Below are positions 35,978 through 47,539 of a stretch of DNA of 64,000 nucleotides, one piece after another. The notes below the pieces were generated by a model that did no database searches, had not been told where the DNA came from, and worked only from the letters and a program-made list of their open reading frames with translations. Source of the stretch: Muscardinus avellanarius (taxonomy: Eukaryota > Chordata > Mammalia > Rodentia > Gliridae); the NCBI GenBank assembly GCA_963383645.1, contig OY726565.1, positions 26,250,966-26,314,965 on the forward strand, given 5' to 3'. Every line of letters starts with the position of its first letter. Positions within the stretch are counted from its first letter, which is position 1. The position numbers and the translations under genes were made by a program.

Positions 35978-36150
35978 AGCTGGGGATGTAGCTTAGTGGC
36001 AGGGATTTGCTTTGCATACTTCAGATTATGGTACCAAGGGAAGGGCTGCTTAAAAGGGAAGAATGAAGTAACTAGATTTTAGAGCACAGAATGAGAAACA
36101 GTTGTTTGATGTTTAGGTCAGTTCCTGGGGTTTGATCCCCAGCACTGCAA
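35978..36150 (+). repeat. ID monomer split by about 95 bp
   Basis: The 5' half (GCTGGGGATGTAGCTTAGTGG) and the 3' half (CTGGGGTTTGATCCCCAGC) of an ID element are separated by unrelated sequence at about 36020-36115. Confidence 0.7.
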
Positions 36151-36323
36151 AGAAAAAGTTTTATATTTTACTGAGAAGTATGTTTATTAAATGATTGTGG
36201 GTATCACAATGTTATGGTATTTATAGATTACACTGGACATATGTAAGTTTCATTTTCAAGCGTCTATATTTATAATACTCTGAAAAGCATATGCTTTTCA
36301 ACTATTTAAAAGAATTTTAAAAA

Positions 36324-36498
36324 TTTGAGACAGGAGGATTGTGGTTTGAGGACAGCCTCAGCTACTACTTTGTGAGGCCCTTTGCAACTCAGTGAGACCC
36401 TGTTTCAAAATAAAGAATAAAAAATAGGGCTGGGGGTGTAGCTCGGAGTTAGAATGCCCCTGGGTTCCATCCCCAGTACTGCAAAAGAAAAAAAATTT
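36324..36498 (+). repeat. B1-dID SINE, 5' truncated
   Basis: Starts at TTGAGACAGGAGG. The right arm is complete. Confidence 0.87.
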
Positions 36499-36644
36499 AG
36501 ACATCAGTTTGAAGATGTTCCAGAGCATGTACCATTTTACAAAATTGGGTTAGGAGTTCTGTGGACAAGACTGTCGAGGACCACTGCAGAAGCCCCTGCA
36601 TATAGCCCAGTTTTTGTTGTTGTTGTTTTGTTTTGTTTTAATGG

Positions 36645-37010
36645 AATGGTACTGGAGATTAAACCCAGGCATGCTATACCACTGAGTTGCACTCCCAGTC
36701 CTTTTTTTTTTTTTTGTGTGGTACTGGGGTTCCTGGAAGCCCTTCTACCTCTGGGCTACACTCCCAGACCTATTTTACAGTTTTATTTGGAAACAGGGTC
36801 TCTTAAGCTAGCGTGGCCGGCTTCGAACCTGCGCCATCCTCCTGTCTCCACCTCCCAAGCGCGGGGATTACAAGAGTGCGCCACCATGCCCGGCCACTCC
36901 AAGTCCTTTTTATCTTTTATTTTGAGACAGAATCACACTAAACTGCCCAGGCTTCCAATTTGTGATCCATCTGGCTTAGCCACCCATATACTCGGGTTAC
37001 AGGTGTGCCT
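36645..37010 (-). repeat. Older SINE split by a young B1-dID insertion (36702-36894)
   Basis: The inner copy belongs to the GGTTCCTGGAAGCCCTTCTA subfamily. CACTCCCAGTCC (36690) and CACTCCAAGTCC (36895) are its target duplication, cut from the outer element's ID arm. Both are on the minus strand. Confidence 0.9.
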
Positions 37011-38267
37011 CTGACTTCTATGGCCCAGTTTTTGCCAGAAATGGACCTGGAGGGTGCAGGGTCTGTGAAGAAAGAGCAGGACAGCAGCTGTTGCATATGT
37101 AGTTGGGAGGTAACCAGGAGACCCCGTGAGCAAACAGCCTTACACACTCAGCTCTTGCCTGCTGAGTGGAACAACTGCTTCTCACAAGGTACTTTAAACA
37201 TCTGGTCATCTCATTCCTCCCTCTTATTGGCACATACTATTTCTTTGATTCATTTGTTTGTGTTAGAAATAATCTATCATGTTGGAAGTGTGCCGTGGGT
37301 CCACACTAGGTGCTGGGACTACCCCAGAACTAAAACCATGCCCAGGTTCCACATCTGGTGAACCCCGGAATCCATACCCACAGTGGGCACTCTACCCAAA
37401 ACATCTGCCGACTCTCTCACACGTGGTTTTCTTCCCGGAGCCTCTGTAGACCAGATCTACGTAACTCCTTAAATTAAGACACCCAGCCGGTGCAGTCCCA
37501 CTTCTGAACACACTTTCATAGCAGCCAAGGATCTCTACTTCCTCCTCTCCTCAGGCCCTGGGAACAAACCCCTGGTGACAGGATCAGAGCCGACTGAGAC
37601 AGCCCAGTCATCTCGCAGACCCCTCAATTAGAGTGGCCACAGGGGTCAGAACAATGGACAGAGACCAATATGTAGCTCTGCCTATAGCTCAGTACTCGAG
37701 GTCATCACAGGAGGCAGGCAAACCTTGCCGATGAAAACAAGCAGCAGGGGTGACGTCAGATTTGAACCTGCGGCTCTTTACTTCCAAGCTCCTAGCTGAG
37801 CTCCCAGCCATTCCCGTGGGAAGAGGCTTAATACCCAATTGGCTCACAACTACTTTGACACACTGCCCCGCCTCGATGGCTATTTACAGGGCTGCCTTGC
37901 TCCTTACATAGATAGTCACACTCCTTTTCCTTTTAGAATGAATGCTCTTACAGTGAGGGAGGGGAGGGGCCACATCTATAAGTTACTATTTAAAGGGCTT
38001 AATATAGTCTTAGGTAAAACTATTATTTGAATAGGATTCTCTGTGCAAGACCACATTCTGGGATCTACTTTCTTCTGTACTAAATTCCTTCAGCTTCGAA
38101 GAGTCTTATAATTCATTCAACATTTGATGAGCATTTACCACATGCTAAGCACTAGACACTAGAATTACATTTGTAGACAAACAAAAATTCTACTTTTGTA
38201 CTCCAGGGGAACAAACAACTGACTATATTATTTAAGGTGATGTTAGGCGCGGTAAAGGATCCACAAG
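37011..38267. other. Mostly single-copy; possible L2/MIR relic at about 38105-38240
   Basis: TTCATTCAACATTTGATGAG and TACCACATGCTAAGCACTAG recall mammalian-wide old repeats. Nothing else was recognised. Confidence 0.4.
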
Positions 38268-38456
38268 CAGGGCGCAGTGAGGCCTGCCTAGAAGCCCAGT
38301 AATTTGGGAGGCTCAACAGGAGGACCACAGGTGCAAGCCCAGCAACTTGGCAAAGCCCTCAGAAACTTTGGTGAGCCCCTGTTTCAAAACAAAAAATAAA
38401 ACAGGGCTGGAGGCATCGTTGAGATAGAACGTCCCTGGGTTCACTCCTTGGTACTG
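38268..38456 (+). repeat. B1-dID SINE
   Basis: Diverged dimer. ATCCACAA occurs on both sides. Confidence 0.86.
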
Positions 38457-38646
38457 CTAATAGAATAAATCCACAAAAGTCTGTATTACCCCTGCCTTGA
38501 TACAACTAGATATGCTGGTACTACTGTGTAGTGTTTCTATCACTTGAGTATCTATAATATTCAGGTTCTGCTGAAAAAATTAGAGGTCTATTTCCTTAAT
38601 TGGTATTCTGAAAACCAGATGCAAAATAGATAAAAAGGAAAGTATG

Positions 38647-38835
38647 AGCCAGGTGTGGTGGCAAACACCTGAATCCAAGTGCTTGGGAGGCTGAGACACA
38701 GGATGAGTGTAGGTTCAAGGATAATCTCAGCAATTTAGTGAGACCAGTTTCAAACTAAAAAATAGAATAGGGCTAGGGATACAGCTCAGAGAAAGAATGC
38801 TCCTGGGTTCAAGGCTCAGTCCCACAAAAAACAAA
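38647..38835 (+). repeat. B1-dID SINE
   Basis: Diverged dimer with an A-rich tail. Confidence 0.86.
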
Positions 38836-39091
38836 CAAGTGAAGGTACACCCTTCACACTGCTATTTACATTTAGAATCCCCAGATTTACATAAGGGCCT
38901 GGCAGTATCCAGGAAAAGGAGTCTAATGCGCATAATTTAAGCCTCCTTCCAATAAACTACAGACGTATCTTCTTCACAGAACAAGGTTGGGCAGAGGTAA
39001 CAAAGCTTCTCCCGAAGATAAGCAGCACACATATAGGGGTGGAAAAGCAGCTCCTGCTTCTTTGCTTCTTATTAGCCTGGCATGTCTTCCA

Positions 39092-39314
39092 GAGCCAGGA
39101 ACAGTAGGGCACGCCGGTAATCCCAGTACTTGGCAGGCTGAGAAAGGAAGAATGTAGGTTCGAGGCCAGCCTCAACAACTTATCAAGACCCTTTTAACTT
39201 AGTGAGACATTTTTCAAAACAAATAAAATAGTTCTGGGGTATAGCACAGAGATAGAGAGCGCCCCTGGGTTCAATCCCCAGCGTGCGTGCGCGCACACAC
39301 ACACACACACACAC
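39092..39314 (+). repeat. B1-dID SINE with (GC)/(AC)n tail
   Basis: The dimer ends GGTTCAATCCCCAGC, then GTGCGTGCGCGC and an AC run. Confidence 0.88.
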
Positions 39315-39703
39315 TTTCAGGTTTCTATTTCATACAGCCTGTTTCTCAGGTTCACACATATGGCTCCCTCCTGGAAAACCCTTCCCTTCCTGTCCATCAC
39401 CCACCAGGTCCCCTCAACCCTTACTCTCAGCTCAAATGTCACTTCCTCAGCTCCTGCTTCCACCAACTCCATTAGGGTGAGCGGCTGCAATTTCTCTCAA
39501 GTCACACTGCCTGGCTGTGTGTGTATTTAGTCCACAAATAGAGTCAGTGAGAGCCGTGATACTCTGTTCACAGCTGTAGTGCCTCCTGTCTTAACAGAGC
39601 CTGGTGCCCAGCATATAGTAGGTACCCAATTAATGTGTCACAGGACAGAGACGAACTCATTAAAATATCTTGTGAATATGATAAATTTGCAATGTACTAT
39701 CTG

Positions 39704-39892
39704 TATGTGTGTGTGGTTCTGGAGATTGAACCCAGGGGCATTCTACCTCCCAGCTACACCCACAGCCCTATTTTATTATTTCATTTTGAAACAGGGTCTA
39801 AGTTACTGAGGGCCTAAGTTGCTGAGGCTGTGAGCCTCCTGTCTCAGCTTCCCATGCACTGGCATTACAGGCGTGCACCAGCACACCCAGCT
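39704..39892 (-). repeat. B1-dID SINE with short (TG)n tail
   Basis: Minus-strand dimer. Confidence 0.87.
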
Positions 39893-41503
39893 CACTGCTC
39901 ATGTGTGGTGATGGTGGTGTAAACAAACCTACTGCATTGCCAATTGTATAAATGCATAGATCAGACAATTATAGTTAATTGTTAATTATAGCTAGTAGTT
40001 AATATTAATTATAATAGTTATTGTTAATGATAGCTAGTAGTTAAGTGCAGCTACCAGTTGATGATAGCATGAAACATCATTGATTTATGTATTTGCTATA
40101 ATATATTTATTTTAGACTGTACTCTTCTTGAAGTCTATTATGAGACATGTCATGTTACATAGCAGCAGCCCCTCCTCTCATGTGTTTGACTGTATCAATG
40201 GCTGTCTCCAGTGATGGACCCTCCACCTAGTTTAATGTGAATACACTTTGTGAAGCTCATACAACACAGTTTTCAGAACGTGTCCCTGCAGGTAAGAGGT
40301 GCATGATGTGTCTGCAGAGGAAGGGACCAAGGTCTGCTTCAGCATGAAATGCACATACTATTTAAAATTCTTTCCACTGGTGGAGGAGATTGATTTAAAA
40401 ATAGACTACTGAGATTTAGTTATTTTGGGTAAAGGACCAAGGACCAAATAACCCGACATTTGGTAGTGAACATGATGGTCCCTACAGCACAGCCATCTCT
40501 GCGAGATTTCTGTAAGCACAAAAGAAGACTCAACCAATGATACACTGATTTTGATTTTAACCCAGGGAAATGCCTAATCCCAGAAGAAATCACACAAGAA
40601 AATGAACAAACCTCCTACAGCTGGTGAACACGCGGGTGGATGACGAGGCCTGTGGCTGTCGGCAGCCAGCACGGCAGCGCAGGGGTGCAGGGAGAGGCTG
40701 CTGTGCTGGCCTCAGAAGGTGCTGCCTCAGCTGCGGAAGGGAACAGCCAGCAGGTGTAGCACCCACATGGCCTTGGCTCCACTGCGCTCAGGCCCCAGCC
40801 CCTTCCTCTGACCCAGAGAACCACCGTGCCCACTGGAAACAACTCCCTGTGTTTCTACCCTCCATTCTTCCCCAGAAAATTCTTCCTTCATTCAGTTCTT
40901 TCTGCCCTAGCAGGCTAAACGACTGGTAGGGCTGCTGATGTCTGTATATCAACTCAGAAAAAATTAACTTTAACCTTTACCTTCTTGTAGAAATCAATTT
41001 TTAACTTTTCATGACAACACACAGTTTTAAAAATTATGACTATTGCTTATATACTAATTTGGCAATTTTCACTTGATTTGAAAAAAATCTAAAAAATCAA
41101 ATGGTCTATAAATTAGAGACAGTGAAGGAGGAGATGAAATTGTCTTAGGACCAAATGATATGACAAGGGAAAAGTGGTGGTGAGATTGAAAAGACGTTGG
41201 TCAAAGAATACAAAATTTTAGGAATTAATCAAGAAGAATACTTACTTCAGGGGAATCTAGTGCACAGCATGGAGATGATAATTAATAATGGTGTACCACA
41301 TAGTTTAAAACTGCTAAAAGCATATTTAAATATTCTTACTACAAAAAAAATGTGAAATAACTTTTGCTTGATATAATTATGCCACAATGTATATATGTGT
41401 ACATGTCTATGTATGTATATATATCAAAACATACTGTATACCATAAATGTATATAATTGATGCAAATTTAAAATGATTAACTTTTGAGGAGCTATATCAT
41501 TAG
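39893..41503. other. Single-copy; short imperfect repeats at 39960-40065
   Basis: TAGCTAGTAGTTA occurs twice, among TTAAT-type units. The rest is unassigned. Confidence 0.4.
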
Positions 41504-41627
41504 ACCTTTTTATTTTTTATTTTGAACAAGGTGTTGCTAAATTACTGAGGCTGGTCTTAAACTTGTGATCCTCCTGCCTCAGCCCTCCAGGTACTAGAAT
41601 TACAGGCATGCACCAGCATGCTTGGAA
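41504..41627 (-). repeat. B1-like monomer
   Basis: Only the B1-like arm is present, on the minus strand (CTCCTGCCTCAGCCCTCCAG). Confidence 0.8.
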
Positions 41628-41647
41628 AAATAATTTAACATTTTAAA

Positions 41648-41743
41648 ACTGGGGCTAGGGGTACAGCTCAGTGGTGGAGTGCCTACCTAGCATGGGTGAG
41701 GTCCTAGATTCAATCCTTGGCACTAAAAAATAAACAAAATAAA
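41648..41743 (+). repeat. ID monomer
   Basis: A tRNA-derived unit alone (TACAGCTCAGTGGTGGAGTG ... GATTCAATCCTTGGCAC) with an A-rich tail. Confidence 0.85.
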
Positions 41744-42014
41744 ATTTAAAAATCAAAAGAGAAAACTAAGTTGATGATATAAGCTAAGAATAAAGACCTG
41801 AGTTCAAGTATTTCAGAAGACTGAAACAATAACAGAAGCCTCCTGTCCATCAGATACTGTCCTTTTTACAACATTTCTATTCGACTGTACACGCTGGATG
41901 AGAGCACTCCAGGCCCAGCAGCAGAGCAGGTCTTCGGGTTCCAACTCTCAACTTTGACATATAACGGCTCCGTGACCTTTCCTACGTACTTCCTGGTGCT
42001 TCTGTTAAAAATGG

Positions 42015-42222
42015 GGACACAGATGGGCGTGGTGGCGCATACTTGTAATCCCAATACTTGGAGGCTGAGACAGGAGGATCACAGGTTCACGACCAGCCTC
42101 AGCTACTTAGTGAGGCCCTAAACTTAGCGAGACTCCTTTCAAAATAAAGAATGAAAAATAGGGCTGGAGGTGTAGTTCGAAGGTAAAATGCTTCTGGATT
42201 CACTCCCCAGTACATAAAAAGG
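42015..42222 (+). repeat. B1-dID SINE
   Basis: Full dimer. Confidence 0.88.
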
Positions 42223-42235
42223 AGGGGGGGCACTG

Positions 42236-42391
42236 CAAGCATGGTGGTGCAGGCCTGTAACCCCAGTATTCTGGAGGCTGAAATGGGAGGATCCCAGCAG
42301 CTAGTGAGAACGTTTCAAAATAAAAAATAAAAAGGGCTGCATCTGTGGCTCAGAGGTAGACCGCCCCTGGGTTCAGTCCCCAGTGTCAAAA
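42236..42391 (+). repeat. B1-dID SINE, shortened
   Basis: Dimer with an internal left-arm deletion, directly after the previous one. Confidence 0.85.
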
Positions 42392-44977
42392 GGCAGGGAG
42401 AGGGGGAGGCACTGATTTTATCATTCAACGGTAACCTATGCGGTAGTCTGGCTGGCTGCATTTGTTCAAATCTCCTGTCTATGTTTGTGTGTTTAAGTCT
42501 CCAACAGCTATGTGTATGGGGGGCAGTACTAGCACCTGTTCTAGTGGGTGTTGTGAACCTGTGAACATATATAAAACCCTAAAAGTGGTTTCTCACTCAT
42601 AGTAAGTTCTCAGCTAACATCACTATAATTTGCTTATATCTATGATAAAGGGTGTTTTTGCTATTTATTTAAAATTACTTAAAAATTACCAGGCATGAAT
42701 GAGAAGCAAATTAATGTAGTTATATTTCTGCCATTTAGAATTCTTTTCTAAATCAATGCACTTACCAATGATCAGTAGAGCAATTTTACTTGTGGTTTGG
42801 GGGAGAATTAAAAAAAAAAACATACAAAATTTAAATCACATGCTTCAACAGTACTATGAATCAAACATACAATAATATTCTATCTTAAAAGACTGAACAC
42901 ATTCCACCAGAGTCCAGAGGGTCTTAATAGACAAATCTGAACATTATTGAATCCTATGAAAAAAGTAAGACTACCTGAATATCCCCTGAAATAGTTAATA
43001 AGGAAGACCATTGACTTTGGTTCTTCTATTTTGCTTTTGCAGCTTGCCTTAAAAGCAATTACTATTCCATTACAGTTCACACAAGAGAAAATTTACCAGC
43101 TTGTAATTTAGAGTCAAGTGGAGTAGACAGAAGAAAATGGAGCCACCCACTACAGTTCCCAAGAAGCAGCTAACGACAGCCCAAATGCTCAAAAGACACA
43201 ACGTGCATCACACCAAACAATCTGGACACGTCTTCTGGCTGTTCATGAGAGAATAATCAGTGAAAAGTAGATGACGGGAGAAGAATGCCGGAGAAAGACA
43301 AAACAAGAGGCAGAAAGGAGACCGGCTTTAACCCCAATTGTTATTTCTGGCCCATTGAAATATCAAAACCCAAATGAAAACTGCTGGCTTCCAAAGAATA
43401 CGCTATCAAAAATGAGCCATACTTCAAGTAATACACACCCGCTGAGAGTAAAGAAAAATCGATACATCTAACATGTATAGCCTAGGAAAATTGGGGGTAG
43501 CTTTATGTACACATTTTTATAAAATTCTCACATCCCATCAGACCTAGGACTTGACTATTAATATGTGTTCAGAGGAAAGGAATAATAAAACACCGGCAGC
43601 ACATTTCAGATAGTCTTTTCAGGCTGAACTTGAGACTCTTCCAGGTTTCTTCACTTTAAGAAGATAATTACCCTAAATTAAGAAACTGTATCAAGGTAAA
43701 AGAGAAGTAAACATGTCTCCTTTCAGGAAAACAGTTACGATTTAGGGGAAGTGGCAGGCCCTGAAAACCCAAATATCCTGTGGGTTATGGCTCCAGTAAA
43801 GACAGTGGAAAGGTAGAAGCAGATAAATGTTTCAGAAAAGGAGCTGAACTCCTTCATCTGCCTAGCAGGCAAACAGCCCAAGAGTGCTCAACAGAAAATT
43901 CAAACAGAATTATCAACACCACTCTCAATAACATGTGCAGGGGGTGGGGAGTGAGGTGGGATCGAGGGAGACATTAAGTGCTGTGTGCGTGTATATTTCT
44001 ATCACTATGAACCTCATTGTGACATAGAATTATAATGCACCAATATTAATATATTAAATAATAACTTGAAATAAAAACATTCAAACAAGGGGTCTTTTTA
44101 GTCCACTGCTTTCCATAAACATTTTCAACATGCAGGCTCATTAACCGATTCCTTTCATATGGTTCTTAAAATGTCTTGCAGGCTTATCTCATTGAAGGCC
44201 TGTGTGCAGTTTTATTTTTTTTTTTCTTACTTGGAAAGTGCTATTTTTTAAACCTATTGATTGATTTCCAAAGGTGAAGCCAACTTCAATTTAAACTTGG
44301 GAGAGCTGTGAAGGTTTTCTAGTGAAGAACAGGAACCTGATCAATAGTGTTATTGAAAATATGACTAGCTAAAGTCACATTTATTTGTAGTTGTGGCTTT
44401 TATTAAAGCAGCTTAAATCCTTTGCAAATAAGCTTTTCCAGAGAGCTGGATCAATAGGATGCACAGGCAGGCAGGATTACCAGCGATCCATAGTGCAGAA
44501 GCCCATGGATGCCTCCAAAGAGCTGGAGTGGCTGAACCGCTTGAGCCCCCCACCCCCCTTCTCAGGGGGCAATTTCTGTGGCTACAACTCACCCTCGACT
44601 TCATTTGCAAATAAATTTGGCTGTTAACTTAGACTTGTTCAATGCAAAAATTTCTTTCCTGGCAGCGCAATTCAGTTGAAAAGGGAGGCTGAAAATTAGC
44701 TGTATGGGAGTGAAAAAGCACCATTCCAGTTACTGGGGAGGGATAATTGAACACAGATTGCCTGTTGCGTCTTTCATTTAATTTGGAGACCTTTCATCCT
44801 TTACTTTCCTTCATTTGCAGCCAATACTTGGTGAGCTAATTTGTACCTGGTTCATTTTCCTCCCTTTATCTTATCTACTTTAACATCAACCGTGGAAATG
44901 AGAAGCACTATGAATAAAAGATGAAGCTGCCTTGGGACACCCGTTTCTTACTTACTGTGAATTACTTAAAAACTAAT
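42392..44977. other. Longest single-copy stretch of intron 1; candidate conserved element at about 44380-44890
   Basis: No repeat was recognised over about 2.6 kb in an otherwise repeat-dense intron, which makes it a natural place for regulatory sequence. A 78-codon frame at 44391-44627 has no splice or family support. Confidence 0.4.
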
Positions 44978-44978
44978 T

Positions 44979-45025
<47 letters not shown>
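44978..45025. repeat. (GC)n-(GT)n microsatellite
   Basis: About eight GC/CG units followed by about 16 GT units, with no attached SINE. Confidence 0.95.
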
Positions 45026-45031
<6 letters not shown>

Positions 45032-45311
45032 GCACACACGGACAGTGTAAAGGGATGAGACATACACCTCAGCCCCAAGGCGTTCCTTCTCTCCTCCCCC
45101 CAGAGCTGCTGTTTTCAAATGTGTTATGGTTAGGTGGTTCTATCTTTTCTACACGGAAACAGTGTCTAAGGTATAGTCCACATAGAATCATTAATTCCAG
45201 AATGGGTGTAGGTTGACCATCCCGTTAACAAAATTAAGAGCTTAAAGGAAAATAAACTGTAATTCTGGAAAATGCACCAAACTAAAGATGTAGAAATTCC
45301 ACTAAAGTTCA

Positions 45312-45457
45312 TTGGTGCTTGCGATGGCTGAGACAGGCTGGAGATCAGCCTCAGCAGTAGTGGGGCCTTCAGCAACTTAGGGAAACCTTGTTTCAAAACA
45401 AAGAGCTGGTGGTATCAGAGGTAGTAAGCCCCTGGGTTCAGTCTCCAGTTCCAAAAA
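45312..45457 (+). repeat. B1-dID SINE, degraded
   Basis: Shortened dimer. Confidence 0.8.
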
Positions 45458-45794
45458 CTAAAATTGTAACTAGGAAAACTACATACATTTATGTGAACAG
45501 AGGCCTAATCAGTCCCAAGTGTCACTGGCGTGTGTGTGGGTAGAGAGAGAGAGAAAGCTGGTGCTAATGGTGGAGAAAAGGTACTCATCATAAAATTACT
45601 TTCTGGGAGTAATATCCAGGAGATGTAGAACTTAAATTCTGAGTGTGATATGCATATTATACATAAAATACACACATTTATATTTTGTATAGTTGGCACT
45701 TGCTGTAAAAAAATAGCTGCACATGTTTTCAGATAAATTTTGATTATTTCATTACTTCAACTTTGCAAAATTTTAGCGTCTTAAAAGTTTTGCA

Positions 45795-45996
45795 AGCCGG
45801 GCGTGTGGTGCACGCTTGTAATTTCAGCATTGGGGAGGCTGAGACCGGAGGATCGCGGTTCGTGGACAGCCTCAGCTACTTAATGAGGCCCTCTGCAACT
45901 CAGTGAGACCCGGTTTCAAAATAAAGAAAAAATAGGGCAGGTGTGTAGCTCCGAGGTTGAATGTCCCTGGGTTCCAACCCAGACCCGTAAAAAAAA
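45795..45996 (+). repeat. B1-dID SINE
   Basis: Full dimer. AAAAGTTTTGCA flanks both ends as a target duplication. Confidence 0.92.
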
Positions 45997-46373
45997 AAGT
46001 TTTGCATGATTTTCTTTATAATTTCTTCTTTGTCGATACTATTTTTTTTTCCCTCCTTACCCTCTTCCTTTTTTCTCCTCTGCATTTACCAACAGAAAAA
46101 AATCTACTAGATTTTCGGCAGCTTCTTAATACACCCCACCAACAAACCCTCCTTCAGCTTGGGAGGCATCAAAGGAGGACTGTTGAGTTGTTTGACTGCC
46201 TGGATGTGCCAGCTTCTCCCAGCCTACACCCCATGGCAACAGACTAAGGGCTGGGATAAAGGGAGGTATTTCCCCCTCCTTATCTAGCCCCTCAGACGTA
46301 TGGGCAGTGGTCTGTGTGGCTTTATGTCAACAAAGTACACACATTTTCACAGGTAAGGCCAATTCCAAGCTGA

Positions 46374-46376
<3 letters not shown>

Positions 46377-46459
<83 letters not shown>

Positions 46460-46484
46460 GAGGGAGGGAGAGAGAGAAAGAAAC
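46377..46484. repeat. (GA)n polypurine tract
   Basis: About 100 bases of GA units with GGGA interruptions. All-purine on one strand, it can form triplex DNA. It lies about 1.3 kb inside intron 1 from the exon 1 donor. Confidence 0.97.
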
Positions 46485-47539
46485 ATTTAATTTGAAAATC
46501 ATGGGTCATTTGTAGTTGCTTAAAATATGAGCCACTTCTTTTTTTTTTTGGGGGGGAGAGAACAGTGAGACAGTTCAACTTTAAAAGTCTAAATTTAAAA
46601 CAGTCATGATGGCATCTCTAAACGTGCCTTTGATACCCGGTGACTCACGGCCACGGCCACTGCTCTGGAGAAACACAGAAAGCAAGCCCCAGGCAGCGAG
46701 CGGCAGGATGGCCAGGAAGGGTGGAGAACAGTTACTGCTGCTTTATTTATGAAGGGGAAAGATAGAAATAAAGGTGGCAATTAACTTTAAGAAATGGATT
46801 TTTGAAATTCATACAGAAAATAAACGTCGAGAGCAAAGTGTGTTTGGGGCGGGGGACTTGGGGTGCTAGACAGTTATTTTACAGCTCAGTGCTCCAGCAC
46901 ACATCTTCGCAGCGTCCAACTGGCACGAGGGAGGGGCCTTGGGCATCTCTAGGAGGCGGATGTCAGAGAATTTCAGGTGCAGGAAGGCAAGGGTCCCATA
47001 AGACATCAATACTCAACAAGATTCCGTTCAGCGCCAACTGCTCCCGGAGGGAGAACACGGCTAGCGCCACCAACCCGGTCTCCTTTGCAGCCCACACATA
47101 GCCTCGGGGCAGGATGGCGGCCTGGGTGCGGCTAGCCGGGTGCCTGCGGTTGTGTGCACAGGGCCGGGCGCCACTCCGGAGCTCAGCGAGAGCACCAGGA
47201 GGCAGTGGCCCTGCCTGTGCGCGCGGCCACTCGCCGAGCCAGAGACTCCTTGGAGAAAAGGGACCCACCCGGCAGGCCAGGTGCTGCCCTGGGCTGCAAA
47301 AAGATGTAACTTACCAACGGGCATAGTAACCCCAGCTCACTTGCCAGAGGGGGTTTCTTTGAAACAGAAAGGACCTTTATGCGGAGCCCAAGAAAGAGAT
47401 GGAGAGAGAACTCATTGAAGTCAGCGTTTTCACCAGCAGCTATCTCCATACCCGGGGACATTTGTCTCTAGCCAGTTTTTACCTTTCATGTGCGCCTTCC
47501 CTTAATATGCTTGGTCCAGCATCACACCTGTAGGCGCTG
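46485..47539. other. Single-copy intron sequence flanking the CpG island
   Basis: No repeats or extra exons recognised. Confidence 0.4.

Noticed and set aside
36454..37014. 186-codon plus-strand frame
   Set aside because: It is stitched across three SINE copies; its peptide (GFLEALLPLGYTPRP and similar) is translated SINE.
44391..44627. Possible exon on the plus strand
   Set aside because: No convincing acceptor/donor pair and no protein family. Non-coding constraint is more plausible.
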